From SVQP01 sp045650025 (GTDB taxonomy: Bacteria > Bacillota > Clostridia > Oscillospirales > CAG-272): a DNA stretch of 29,692 nt. Where the stretch lies: positions 1-29,692 of the forward strand of contig JAZRQR010000081.1 in the NCBI GenBank assembly GCA_045650025.1, written 5' to 3'. Under the pieces are notes generated by a model. The model was given only the letters and a program-made list of their open reading frames with translations, was not told the DNA's origin and did not search any database. This document shows, one piece after another, positions 22,640-29,692 of the stretch. A program made the translations under genes and the position numbers. Each line of letters starts with the position of its first letter. Position 1 is the first letter of the stretch.

Positions 22640-22885
22640 TTACAGCTGGGTCTTGATCTTTTCCAGGCAATCCTCGCAGATGCGCTTGTTGTTAAAGTAC
22701 ACCACGCGGTCTGCGTTGTTGCAGAACACGCAAGCGGGGTGGTATTTCTGCAGGATGATGCGGTTATCATCGGTAAAGATCTCTAAGGGATCCTTTTCCT
22801 TAATGTCCATGGTCTGGCGAATGCTGATGGGCAGCACGATTCTGCCAAGCTCGTCTACTTTGCGTACGACACCGGTTGATTTCAT
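22640..22885 (-). CDS. abrB: AbrB-family transition-state regulator with a C-terminal Cys4 module
   Basis: The protein has 81 residues. Residues 1-48 are the AbrB/SpoVT DNA-binding swapped-hairpin domain (STGVVRKVDELGRIVLPISIR, then DPLEIFTDD). The C-terminus adds two CxxC pairs, Cys52/Cys55 and Cys70/Cys73, a small zinc-binding unit seen in clostridial AbrB proteins. AbrB-type proteins bind DNA as dimers or tetramers and control growth-phase genes. It is the first gene of the operon with galK. An AGGAGAT ribosome site precedes the ATG, and the promoter is excellent. Confidence 0.9.
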   Translation of the reverse strand: MKSTGVVRKVDELGRIVLPISIRQTMDIKEKDPLEIFTDDNRIILQKYHPACVFCNNADRVVYFNNKRICEDCLEKIKTQL

Positions 22886-22927
22886 AGTTTTATATCTCCT
22901 TTTCGGGCAATAATTTTTTATGCTTTT

Positions 22928-22956
22928 ATTATAACGCAGGTTGCGGATTTTGTCAA
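22928..22956 (-). promoter_or_regulatory. Promoter of the abrB-galK operon
   Basis: On the minus strand a consensus TTGACA (22956-22951), 17 nt and a consensus TATAAT (22933-22928). The ATG of abrB is 43 nt beyond the -10 box. Confidence 0.9.
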
Positions 22957-23034
22957 TATGAAAATGGAAATAAATGGTGAATATTTGGAAAAATTGGTAT
23001 TTTTGAAGAGCAGGTGTCGTAGTGGCGCAAGATG

Positions 23035-23063
23035 TGTCGAATAGTGTCGAAAGGTCTTATGAT
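23035..23063 (+). promoter_or_regulatory. Two tandem Spo0A-box-like sites with a weak promoter
   Basis: TGTCGAA occurs twice, at 23035-23041 and 23045-23051, exactly one helical turn apart. TGTCGAA is the Spo0A-box core in Bacillus and Clostridium. TATGAT at 23058-23063 sits 17 nt after the first box, where a -35 would be, as in promoters that need Spo0A. They lie between divergent abrB and the small membrane-protein gene, and could serve either. Confidence 0.4.
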
Positions 23064-23150
23064 AAAAGGGAAATTGAAATACAAACGGAGTGGATTTGAT
23101 TGTGAAAATCAGGCGATACTGGCAGCAGAACACGTGGGTGGGAGGAATGT

Positions 23151-23420
23151 ATGCTGAAGGGTGCGCAAAAGAAAATGTATGTGGTAAAGCTGGGGCAGGA
23201 ATCGCCGTTTGAGGAGGCGTATTTCGTGCTCAAGCGGGAGTGTGATGCCGTGCCCGGCAGGGATATGGTCAGCGAGGCGGCGCGCATTATCGGGCAAAGC
23301 GCGCAAGGGGATGCCGGGTCAGGACGCGCCAAGGTGCGCGTACTGCCCATGGTGATCAGCTTTGCCTGCGGGCTTTTGGCAGGCGGCGGGATCGCAACCT
23401 TGATCTGTCTTTTGGTGTAG
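23151..23420 (+). CDS. Small protein with C-terminal membrane anchor
   Basis: The protein has 89 residues. The first 60 are soluble and charged (MLKGAQKKMYVVKLGQESPF, then EAYFVLKRE). A single hydrophobic helix at residues about 66-89 (VLPMVISFACGLLAGGGIATLICLLV minus its edges) forms a C-terminal tail anchor, giving a cytoplasm-facing protein. No family recognised. GGGAGGA at 23140-23146 precedes the ATG closely. The position between a possible Spo0A-controlled promoter and the RNase J promoter suggests separate transcription. Confidence 0.65.
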   Translation: MLKGAQKKMYVVKLGQESPFEEAYFVLKRECDAVPGRDMVSEAARIIGQSAQGDAGSGRAKVRVLPMVISFACGLLAGGGIATLICLLV

Positions 23421-23428
23421 CCGTACCC

Positions 23429-23457
23429 TTGACAAACGGGGAAAAGTATGCTATAAT
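23429..23457 (+). promoter_or_regulatory. Promoter of the RNase J gene
   Basis: Consensus TTGACA (23429-23434), 17 nt, consensus TATAAT (23452-23457). The start codon is 170 nt further, so the transcript has a long leader. Confidence 0.9.
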
Positions 23458-23463
23458 GCATAA

Positions 23464-23626
23464 AGATTTATGTGTCCGTTCTGAAATGATTCCACTTCAT
23501 TTCTGCAAATACAAATTGAATTTGAGCTCTTTTTACCACGCGGGGGACGATATACCGACTTGGTAGAGGGCTCGGCTTTTGTGCGTCAAGAAAGGAGTTC
23601 CGCGCGCACACGGAAAATATTGAGAT
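23464..23626 (+). promoter_or_regulatory. Long structured leader of the RNase J mRNA
   Basis: About 163 nt of untranslated leader. Hairpins visible: GAAATGA/TCATTTC (about 23481-23502); a long stem with GAGCTCT (23524-23530) pairing with AGGGCTC (23567-23573) and TACCA (23534-23538) pairing with TGGTA (23561-23565), capped by CGG/CCG; and TTCCG/CGGAA at about 23598-23615. AAAGGAG at about 23591 is about 30 nt from the ATG; folding the last hairpin brings it closer. No known riboswitch or T-box recognised. Confidence 0.5.
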
Positions 23627-25714
23627 ATGGCAAAGCAAACAAACCGGAACGGTGGCGCGCCCACTAAGCGCTCTGCCGGCAAAAAGAGCGAGAGCAAGAG
23701 CATGCAGGAAAAGATCATCCATGCAGCTCTGGAAGAAATTTATGCAAGCGTAGAGGCGGAGCAGAAGAATGCTCCCAAGCAAAGCACCAAAAAGGCTGCC
23801 AAGACCAAGGCGGAGCAAAAGGAAGCGGCCCCCGCGCAGCAGCCTAAGCAGACCAAGCGCGGCGGCAAAAAGACCGAAAAGGCGCAAAAGCAGCCCGAGG
23901 CGGCAGTCGTTTCCGCGCCTGCGGCGGTGGAAAAGGCAGAAAAGCCCGAAAAGCCGGTAAGCGAACGCAAGACGCACGTGCGCAAGGGTAACCGCAAGGC
24001 ACAGCAGGCTGCCAAGCAGGCAGAGGCGCAGGTACAGATCCAGCGCAATCCCGATGCCAAGCTGCGCGTCATTCCCTTGGGCGGACTCAACGAGGTTGGT
24101 AAGAACATGACCGTGCTGGAGTGCGAGGACGAGATCCTGATCGTGGACTGCGGCATCGGATTCCCCGACGAGGATATGCCCGGTATCGACCTGGTCATTC
24201 CGGATATGTCTTACCTGGAGACCAACCGCGACAAGATCAAGGGTCTTGTGCTGACGCACGGACACGAGGACCACATTGGTGCCGTTCCGTACTTTTTGCG
24301 CAGCTTCAACGTGCCGGTTTGGGGCACCAAGCTCTCTTTGGGCATCTTAAAGAATAAATTGGAAGAGTTCAAGCTGCCCTGGCAGGCAGAATTGCGCTGC
24401 GTGCAGGCAGGGGACACGGTTTTTGTTGGCAAGAGCTTTGCCGTAGAGTTTATCCGCGTCAATCACTCGATCGCAGACGCCTGCGCACTCGCCATCAACA
24501 CCCCCGTGGGTCTGGTGGTGCACACGGGCGACTTCAAGCTGGACCTGACCCCCATTGAGGGCGAGGTCATGAACCTGACGCGCCTTGGTGAGCTTGGCAA
24601 GCAGGGCGTTGCACTGCTGATGTGCGAGTCCACCAATGCCGAGCGCCCCGGTTACACCCCCTCGGAGAAAAAGGTGGGTGAATCGCTGGAGTATATCTTC
24701 TCGGTCAACAAGAATAAGCGTATCATCATCGCCACCTTCTCGTCCAACGTGCACCGCGTACAGCAGATCATTGATACCAGCGTGCGCCACGGCAGAAAGG
24801 TTGCCATTACCGGCCGCAGCATGCTCAATATCGTCAGCGCGGCAAGAGAGCTGGGATATATGACCGTGCCGGACGGCGTGATCGTGGAGCTGGCGGAGAT
24901 CAAGAAATACAAGCCCGAGCAGCTGACCCTGGTAACCACGGGCAGCCAGGGCGAGCCTATGTCGGCGCTGTACCGCATGGCGTTTGGCGAGCACAGAGAG
25001 GTTACGCTGGGTCCTTCCGACCTGGTGGTGCTTTCCGCAAGTGCTATTCCCGGTAACGAGAGCCTGATCAACCGCATTGTCAACGAGATCTCTAAGATGG
25101 GCGTTAAGGTACTGCACGACTCGGTGGTTGAGGTGCACGTTTCGGGACACGCCTGCCAGGAGGAGATCAAGCTGATGCAGGTGCTGACCAAGCCTACCTA
25201 TTATATGCCTATTCACGGCGAATATAAGCACATGGCTGCCAACGGCGAGCTGGCAAGAAGCATGGGCATGCAGCCTGACCACATCTTTATTTCGGACATC
25301 GGTAAGGTACTGGAGCTTACCGAGAGCAGCGCCAAGTTTGTGGGCACCGTGCCCTCGGGTAAGGTGCTGGTGGACGGCTCGGGCGTGGGCGACGTGGGCA
25401 ATATCGTGCTGCGTGACCGTAAGCATTTGTCGCAGGACGGCTTGATCGTGGTGGTTGCCACCGTGGATATGCATGCCAGATACGTGCTCTCGGGTCCCGA
25501 TATCGTTTCGCGCGGCTTTGTATACGTGCGCGAATCGGAGGATCTGATCGACCAGATGCGCACCGTGGCAGCGCAAGCCATGGATAAGTGCCTGTCCGGC
25601 AGAGATGCGGATTTCTATGCCATCAAGAACCGCGTCAAGGACGATCTTGGTAAATTTATTTACCAGCAGACCAAGCGCAGACCCATGATCCTGCCCGTCA
25701 TTATGAGCGTTTGA
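23627..25714 (+). CDS. rnj: Ribonuclease J with N-terminal low-complexity extension
   Basis: The protein has 695 residues; RNase J is normally about 555. Residues 1-142 are a low-complexity Lys/Ala/Glu/Gln extension. The enzyme core starts at LRVIPLGGLNEVGKNM. The metallo-beta-lactamase motif THGHEDHIGA gives His211, His213, Asp215 and His216. The beta-CASP domain includes MCESTNAERPGYTPSEK and TGSQGEPMSALYRMA, and the C-terminal VHVSGHACQEE carries the family's conserved His. RNase J is a 5'-3' exo- and endoribonuclease in mRNA decay and rRNA maturation in the cytoplasm. The extension could bind RNA or partners. The start is fixed by an in-frame TGA at 23621. Confidence 0.95.
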   Translation: MAKQTNRNGGAPTKRSAGKKSESKSMQEKIIHAALEEIYASVEAEQKNAPKQSTKKAAKTKAEQKEAAPAQQPKQTKRGGKKTEKAQKQPEAAVVSAPAAVEKAEKPEKPVSERKTHVRKGNRKAQQAAKQAEAQVQIQRNPDAKLRVIPLGGLNEVGKNMTVLECEDEILIVDCGIGFPDEDMPGIDLVIPDMSYLETNRDKIKGLVLTHGHEDHIGAVPYFLRSFNVPVWGTKLSLGILKNKLEEFKLPWQAELRCVQAGDTVFVGKSFAVEFIRVNHSIADACALAINTPVGLVVHTGDFKLDLTPIEGEVMNLTRLGELGKQGVALLMCESTNAERPGYTPSEKKVGESLEYIFSVNKNKRIIIATFSSNVHRVQQIIDTSVRHGRKVAITGRSMLNIVSAARELGYMTVPDGVIVELAEIKKYKPEQLTLVTTGSQGEPMSALYRMAFGEHREVTLGPSDLVVLSASAIPGNESLINRIVNEISKMGVKVLHDSVVEVHVSGHACQEEIKLMQVLTKPTYYMPIHGEYKHMAANGELARSMGMQPDHIFISDIGKVLELTESSAKFVGTVPSGKVLVDGSGVGDVGNIVLRDRKHLSQDGLIVVVATVDMHARYVLSGPDIVSRGFVYVRESEDLIDQMRTVAAQAMDKCLSGRDADFYAIKNRVKDDLGKFIYQQTKRRPMILPVIMSV

Positions 25715-25800
25715 TGGGGATTTTGGAAAAAATCGGTCAAAAAACAGAAAAATTAAGTATTTGTTTACAAATCGCTTATATTTGTATACCATAAATGCGC

Positions 25801-25806
25801 TATAAT
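25801..25806 (+). promoter_or_regulatory. Probable -10 element of the foldase-like gene
   Basis: Consensus TATAAT at 25801-25806, in an AT-rich spacer after the RNase J stop, 82 nt upstream of the ATG. No good -35 at 17 nt; TTTGTA and TTTACA (25764) lie at other spacings. Confidence 0.4.
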
Positions 25807-25887
25807 ATTGCGTGACTGTTTTTGATGGGGGTCTATGCTCCCATCTGTAACATAATCAAAAAATACTACACAGAGGTGAACCCTGAC

Positions 25888-27870
25888 ATGGGAAAAGGAA
25901 ACAGAAGCAGAATTGAAAGAGCCATGAACGAAACTGCTTTCGAGAGCAAGAAGGTTCAGGCAAAGAAGAACAAGGTATCCGGCGCGGGTATTTTTGTTAT
26001 GGTTGCTGCAATTCTGGTCGTAGTCGCTCTGCTGATCGGTGCGATCGGCGTACTGAACGACAGCGGTTGGTTTGCACGCTCCAAGACTGTGGTACAGACC
26101 GAAAACTACAAGGTTGACGGCACGATGATGAATTATTTCTTCATGACCCAGTTTAACAGCTATTATGAATACTACTACCAGATGTGGCAGAGCTACTTCC
26201 AGAGCTCTTACAAGAGCGCTTACGAGCTGATGGGTATCGATTCCACCAAGTCGCTCAAGGAGCAGACGATGAAGGGCGCTGAGGGCGCAGAGGAAGTCGT
26301 TGTGTTCGATTACTACATGAGCCTGACCGAGGATTACGTAACCCGTATGCTGACCTACTGCGAAGCAGCTACCAAGGAAGGCATTACGCTGACCGATGCA
26401 GATTATGCTGACATTGACAAGAGCATCGAAGATCTCAAGAGCTCCTTCGAGAGCCAGAAGGCAATGTACGAGCTGTACGGAATGGCATACTACTCCAACT
26501 TCTCCGCATTCCTGGCTGCTAACTACGGCACCGGCGTGAAGGAGAGAGACGTACGCAACTGCCTTGAGCTGATCACTCTTGCTGCAAAGTTCGAGGAGAA
26601 GCTGACCGAGGATGAAAAGCAGACCATTCTGGCTGACACCACCAACGCAGCTGTAGAAGAGTACGTAAAGAACAACCCCTCCAGCTTCCTGATGGCTGAC
26701 TACTATGCTTACAGCTTCAGCGTAAACAACAAGGGTCTGACCGATGCAGAGTTCGAGGCTAAGAAGGCTGAGATCCTGGAGAAGGCTAAGAAGCTGTCCG
26801 AGGCTGCTGACAAGGACGCTTACAAGGCAGCTGTTATCGAGCTGCTGACCGAGGCAGAGAAGGAAGCTTACCGCACAGCTAACTGGGCAACCTACCTCAA
26901 GGACAACAACAACGACGAGGCTAAGGCTGAAGCAGCGCTGCAGGAATACTTTGAAAAGACTTACGTGGACGAGTGGAAGCAGGTAAAGCTGGCAGCGACT
27001 CTGGCTGAGGGCTACAAGTACCCCACCACCCACACCGACCTCTCCAAGTGGATCTTCGGTTATGATGCAGGCGAGCACAACTCCGACTGCACGCACGAGG
27101 GTGAGCACGAGAAGAGCCAGGAGGCTGCTAAGGACGGCGACAAGACCTACTTTGAGAACACCTCCACCAAGGAAGAGACCGTAAAGAAGGAAGAGACCAC
27201 CACTGCCGGTACTACCGCAGAGGAGACCACCACCGATGCAGCTGCTCCCGCAGCAGAGACCACCGAGGGCACTACCGCTGAGGAGACCACTACCGGTTCC
27301 TCCAGCTCCACCTCCACCTCCAACAAGGTAAAGGTAACCACCTACACCGTTACCGTTTACATGCTGGACAAGGAGGCTTACCGTAACACCGAGATCACCA
27401 AGAACTTTGGTTACGTTATGTTTGCAAGCAAGGCTGACGCTGAGAAGTTCTACGCTGAGTTCCAGAAGGGCGAGATCAACATGACCGCACTCAAGGAGCT
27501 GGTTGAGAAGATGTCCGAGGAGAAGCTGGTTACTCCCTTCGCTTACGACGCAGCTGAGGACTACCTGATCGGCGATCTGCAGGATCAGAAGGTTGACAAG
27601 GCTGACGAGTGGCTGGAGGCCGCTAAGCCCGGCGATTGCTCCGGCATCGTAGAGCTGGTTTACACCACCACGACTACCACCTCGGACAAAAAGACCGAGG
27701 AAAAGAAGACCACCTACTACTCCGTTCTGGTTTACGACAAGGACGGCTACGAGGCTTGGTACTGCGATGCACTGGTTGGTGCAACCTCCGACGCTGTTGC
27801 AGATTGGTATGAGGAAAACGGTCTGGAGCTGACCTACAGCGATAAGGCTTACAAGTATATCAACATCTAA
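25888..27870 (+). CDS. Large membrane-anchored protein, foldase (SurA/PrsA)-like
   Basis: The protein has 660 residues. A short positive N-terminus is followed by one membrane helix at about residues 32-55 (GAGIFVMVAAILVVVALLIGAIG in part), with the bulk outside. The outer part is helical with many Lys/Glu/Ala and aromatic residues, like the SurA-N/PrsA chaperone fold. A low-complexity Thr/Glu linker at about 425-478 has repeats of AEETTT. The segment NFGYVMFASKADAEKFYAEFQKG resembles a parvulin peptidyl-prolyl isomerase start, but key catalytic residues are not clear. The start is ATG at 25888 behind GAGGTG. Codons are T-ended, as in msmX, suggesting high expression. Chaperone role is inference; it could simply be a surface structural protein. 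Confidence 0.6.
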   Translation: MGKGNRSRIERAMNETAFESKKVQAKKNKVSGAGIFVMVAAILVVVALLIGAIGVLNDSGWFARSKTVVQTENYKVDGTMMNYFFMTQFNSYYEYYYQMWQSYFQSSYKSAYELMGIDSTKSLKEQTMKGAEGAEEVVVFDYYMSLTEDYVTRMLTYCEAATKEGITLTDADYADIDKSIEDLKSSFESQKAMYELYGMAYYSNFSAFLAANYGTGVKERDVRNCLELITLAAKFEEKLTEDEKQTILADTTNAAVEEYVKNNPSSFLMADYYAYSFSVNNKGLTDAEFEAKKAEILEKAKKLSEAADKDAYKAAVIELLTEAEKEAYRTANWATYLKDNNNDEAKAEAALQEYFEKTYVDEWKQVKLAATLAEGYKYPTTHTDLSKWIFGYDAGEHNSDCTHEGEHEKSQEAAKDGDKTYFENTSTKEETVKKEETTTAGTTAEETTTDAAAPAAETTEGTTAEETTTGSSSSTSTSNKVKVTTYTVTVYMLDKEAYRNTEITKNFGYVMFASKADAEKFYAEFQKGEINMTALKELVEKMSEEKLVTPFAYDAAEDYLIGDLQDQKVDKADEWLEAAKPGDCSGIVELVYTTTTTTSDKKTEEKKTTYYSVLVYDKDGYEAWYCDALVGATSDAVADWYEENGLELTYSDKAYKYINI

Positions 27871-27886
27871 AAAAGATATGGCAAAG

Positions 27887-27912
27887 TGGCATGGATGCGT
27901 CCGTGCCATTTT
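27887..27912 (+). terminator. Terminator after the foldase-like gene
   Basis: TGGCATGGA (27887-27895), loop TGCG, TCCGTGCCA (27900-27908) is a nearly perfect 9-bp stem followed by TTTT. Confidence 0.7.
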
Positions 27913-27965
27913 GTCCATTTGCAGCATACTATAAAAGGGAATTCACAAAGGAAAAGGTAAGCGTT

Positions 27966-28643
27966 ATGATTATCAATCCCAAAGAAACTACGGTTGCCTA
28001 CCGTTGCCCCGCATGCGGTGCGGGCGTGATGAGTGCGGTGGGCATCTTTGCACTCAGTGCAGAAATGATCAAGCTTAAGTGCACGTGCGGACAGAGCGAG
28101 ATGAAGATTGTGTACAACCATGACGATCAGATCCGCCTGAGCGTGCCTTGCATGTTCTGCCCCTCGCCGCATAGCTTCCTGCTCAACAAAAACGTGTTTT
28201 TCGGCAAGGATCTGTTCTCCTTGCAGTGCCCCTATTCGGACGTCAACATCTGCTGCATTGGCGAGACCAATCAGGTCAAGGCAGAGCTGGCGAGAACCGA
28301 GTTGGAGCTTTTGGATATGCTTGCCGAGAACGGCATTGACGATCTGAGCGCTTTGCAGGGCGATGAAAAGGAGACCTTGACCGATCCGCAGATCTTTGAC
28401 ATCATTATGTTTGTCATCAACGATCTGGACGCGGAGGGCAAGATCTACTGCAAGTGCCCGCCCAAGGCACCGCTGCCGGATGGCGAGCTGCCCGCGGAGG
28501 AAGAGGGCAGATACGAAGCACAGGTGCTGGAGGGTGGCATTCTGGTCACCTGCCGCGATTGTGGTGCTTCGCGCGTCATTCCCACCGATTCGCTGCTGGG
28601 CGCACACGCGTTCCTCAACTGTGATAGCTTGAAGCTGGAATAA
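27966..28643 (+). CDS. Unrecognised multi-CxxC zinc-ribbon-like protein
   Basis: The protein has 225 residues and appears cytoplasmic. Several Cys pairs suggest metal sites: CPAC (Cys14/Cys17), KCTC, CMFC, and near the C-terminus YCKC and CRDC. The pattern of beta-strands between pairs looks like two zinc-ribbon modules around a helical middle (AELARTELELLDMLAENGIDDLSAL). No enzyme motif seen. The start is ATG at 27966, with AAAGG upstream at about 27952. Its own terminator follows. Function unknown. Confidence 0.7.
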   Translation: MIINPKETTVAYRCPACGAGVMSAVGIFALSAEMIKLKCTCGQSEMKIVYNHDDQIRLSVPCMFCPSPHSFLLNKNVFFGKDLFSLQCPYSDVNICCIGETNQVKAELARTELELLDMLAENGIDDLSALQGDEKETLTDPQIFDIIMFVINDLDAEGKIYCKCPPKAPLPDGELPAEEEGRYEAQVLEGGILVTCRDCGASRVIPTDSLLGAHAFLNCDSLKLE

Positions 28644-28645
28644 TG

Positions 28646-28680
28646 AAAAACCCAGTGCGGCAGAGCCGCAAGGGGTTTTT
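28646..28680 (+). terminator. Terminator after the multi-CxxC protein gene
   Basis: AAAAACCC-AG-TGCGGC, loop AGA, GCCGCA-AG-GGGTTTTT. The inner and outer stems are perfect around a small internal loop, ending in T5. Confidence 0.88.
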
Positions 28681-28691
28681 CTATGGGCGCG

Positions 28692-28808
28692 TTATCTGCA
28701 ACCGCCGCAGCCGCCGTTGTTGCCGCAGCAGCAGTAGATGAGAATGATGGCAAGAATGATCAGCCAAACCCAGTTGTCCTCAAACAGATTGCACAGACAG
28801 TTGTTCAT
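28692..28808 (-). CDS. 38-residue Cys/Gly-rich membrane peptide
   Basis: The peptide is short enough to be missed by gene finders. It starts MNNCLCNLFEDN, then a hydrophobic helix WVWLIILAIILIYCCC and ends GNNGGCGGCR. There are eight Cys in 38 residues. GGAGG lies 7-8 nt upstream of the ATG at 28808 (28816-28820 region). The layout (short polar head, one membrane helix, Cys/Gly tail) matches the small hydrophobic peptides common in spore-forming Firmicutes. A sigma-K-like promoter upstream supports a sporulation role. It would sit in a membrane or spore layer. Function is inference. Confidence 0.75.
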   Translation of the reverse strand: MNNCLCNLFEDNWVWLIILAIILIYCCCGNNGGCGGCR

Positions 28809-28856
28809 AAGAAACCTCCGAAATCAAATGCGAAGCGTCTTGCGCCTCTCAATAGC

Positions 28857-28882
28857 ATTGTATGTCGAAGGCAGGGAAGTGT
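28857..28882 (-). promoter_or_regulatory. Sigma-K/E-like sporulation promoter of the small peptide gene
   Basis: On the minus strand AC (28882-28881), a 16-nt spacer and CATACAAT (28864-28857). Sigma-K sites read AC-N16-CATANNNT. The implied leader is about 40 nt. Confidence 0.5.
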
Positions 28883-28905
28883 GCGGGAAATTTGTCGCCC
28901 GGGGT

Positions 28906-28940
28906 CAAAAAAAGATGGAGAGATTTGATCTCTCCATCTT
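28906..28940 (-). terminator. Terminator of the oxidoreductase gene
   Basis: AAGATGGAGAGA (28912-28923), loop TTTGA, TCTCTCCATCTT (28929-28940) is a perfect 12-bp stem. The A tract to its left gives a U tract on the minus strand. Confidence 0.9.
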
Positions 28941-28953
28941 GGTGCTTTTATGA

Positions 28954-29692
28954 TTATTTGATCTCGACCGGCATGCCGAGTCTGTCGGACTCAAACGCTG
29001 CCTCCATGATCTTCATAACGAACATCATCTGCTCGTGGGTGACGATCTGCTGCTCCTCGCCGTCAATTGCCTTGACAAAATTGCGGTAGAAATCGTGCAC
29101 GTCTGCTGCGGGCTGCGGAACGGTCTTCTCGGTGATCGACTTTTCGTCGCGAGGCGCCATGGTCTTGGTCAGGCCCGCTGCGGTCTGGATGGGCTTTGCG
29201 TCCTTGACAGACCAGTCGTGGCAATAAACGATGCGGCAGGGCTGCAGCCAATCCGAAATCATGGCAGAGCCGTTGTTGCCCGACATGTAGAAGCGGGGCA
29301 TGCTGATAAAGTTGGAGGTGCCAACCTCTACGTGGCAGGTCAGGTCACCCTCGTAGAACATATCCAGCTTAAAGCCGTCGTCTACCTCGTCGTTGGTGAT
29401 GTGATCACACTTGCACCAAACGCTCTTGAGCTTGCGGTCGGTGACGATATTGACGATCTGGTCGATCAGGTGCACGCCCCAGTCCAGCATCATGCCGCCG
29501 CCGTGCTCCTTCTTACCTCTCCAGTCACCGGGGATGCCGCGTGAGCCGTGCACGCGGGACTCCATGGAGTACACGCGACCCAGATCGCCGCTGTGGTATA
29601 CGTCACGCATGACCAGAAATTCACCGTCCCAACGGCGGTTCTGGTGTACGGTAAAGCGTCTGTCATACTTGATAGAAGCATCGATCATTTCC
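28954..29692 (-). CDS. Gfo/Idh/MocA-family oxidoreductase (5' end beyond window)
   Basis: At least 246 residues are visible; the frame is still open at the window edge, so the N-terminal Rossmann NAD(P) domain and the start lie outside. The visible part is the C-terminal two-thirds: HQNRRWDGEF is a hallmark near the end of the Rossmann half, and GGGMMLDWGVHLIDQIV contains the Asp-x-x-x-His catalytic pair region of the family. The rest is the beta-sheet substrate domain. These enzymes oxidise or reduce sugars or inositols with NAD(P) in the cytoplasm. Substrate cannot be told. A terminator follows its stop. Confidence 0.9.
   Translation of the reverse strand, partial: EMIDASIKYDRRFTVHQNRRWDGEFLVMRDVYHSGDLGRVYSMESRVHGSRGIPGDWRGKKEHGGGMMLDWGVHLIDQIVNIVTDRKLKSVWCKCDHITNDEVDDGFKLDMFYEGDLTCHVEVGTSNFISMPRFYMSGNNGSAMISDWLQPCRIVYCHDWSVKDAKPIQTAAGLTKTMAPRDEKSITEKTVPQPAADVHDFYRNFVKAIDGEEQQIVTHEQMMFVMKIMEAAFESDRLGMPVEIK

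Noticed and set aside
25765..27927. 720-codon open frame antisense to the foldase-like gene, longer than the sense gene
   Set aside because: Its composition is Leu/Val/Gly/Ser-rich and repetitive. The sense gene has a ribosome site, a membrane helix and coherent domains, while the antisense frame has none.

Overview
The window looks like chromosome of an uncultured gut-type member of the Clostridia (Oscillospirales-like), seen only by inference. The supporting signs are strong AGGAGG ribosome sites, TTGACA/TATAAT promoters with 17-bp spacing, lipoproteins with Gram-positive style signals, an orphan MsmX-type transport ATPase, an AbrB-family regulator, RNase J, an ECF sigma/anti-sigma pair, and an anaerobic (radical SAM) sulfatase-maturation system. 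No rRNA, tRNA, CRISPR array, phage or transposase gene was seen. Base composition is moderately GC-rich in genes, with AT-rich intergenic spacers.

Layout. 1-1278: an array of REP-like palindromic repeats, including a 128-bp direct repeat on both sides of a small lipoprotein gene. 1279-3650 (minus): an orphan sugar-type solute-binding lipoprotein, a terminator, then a xylose-isomerase-like TIM-barrel enzyme. 3651-4031: promoter, a second REP cluster and an ECF-like promoter relic. 4032-8203 (plus): rsuA-type pseudouridine synthase, a glycosidase-like TIM-barrel protein, and tex. 8448-9560: msmX-type ATPase. 9639-10130: small membrane protein. 10310-13732 (plus): anaerobic sulfatase-maturating enzyme, Cys-type sulfatase and an unrecognised Cys-rich protein, in one operon. 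13777-15509 (minus): BspA-type leucine-rich-repeat lipoprotein and TraX-family membrane protein. 15642 onward (plus): SGNH hydrolase whose 3' end is made of a hairpin repeat. 16681-19187 (minus): ECF sigma factor translationally coupled to a membrane-anchored beta-propeller protein that looks like its anti-sigma partner. 19394-22885 (minus): abrB, galK, a membrane protein, a YycJ-type metallo-hydrolase and rlmH, read from one promoter. 23151-28643 (plus): a tiny membrane protein, RNase J with a long structured leader and a 140-residue basic/acidic N-terminal extension, a large membrane-anchored foldase-like protein and a multi-CxxC protein. 28692-28808 (minus): a 38-residue Cys/Gly-rich membrane peptide behind a sigma-K-like promoter. 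28954-end (minus): partial Gfo/Idh/MocA oxidoreductase.

How genes work together. Several genes point to glycan foraging: solute-binding protein, sugar isomerase-like enzyme, glycosidase-like protein, MsmX, sulfatase with its maturase, galactokinase, SGNH esterase and the Gfo/Idh oxidoreductase. They are scattered rather than forming a single locus. The most distinctive content is the non-coding structure. REP palindromes sit next to repeated ECF-type promoter sequences. Two different chains of short hairpins each supply the 3' end of a protein-coding gene. The clearest regulatory module is the sigma/beta-propeller pair with its own ECF-type promoter.
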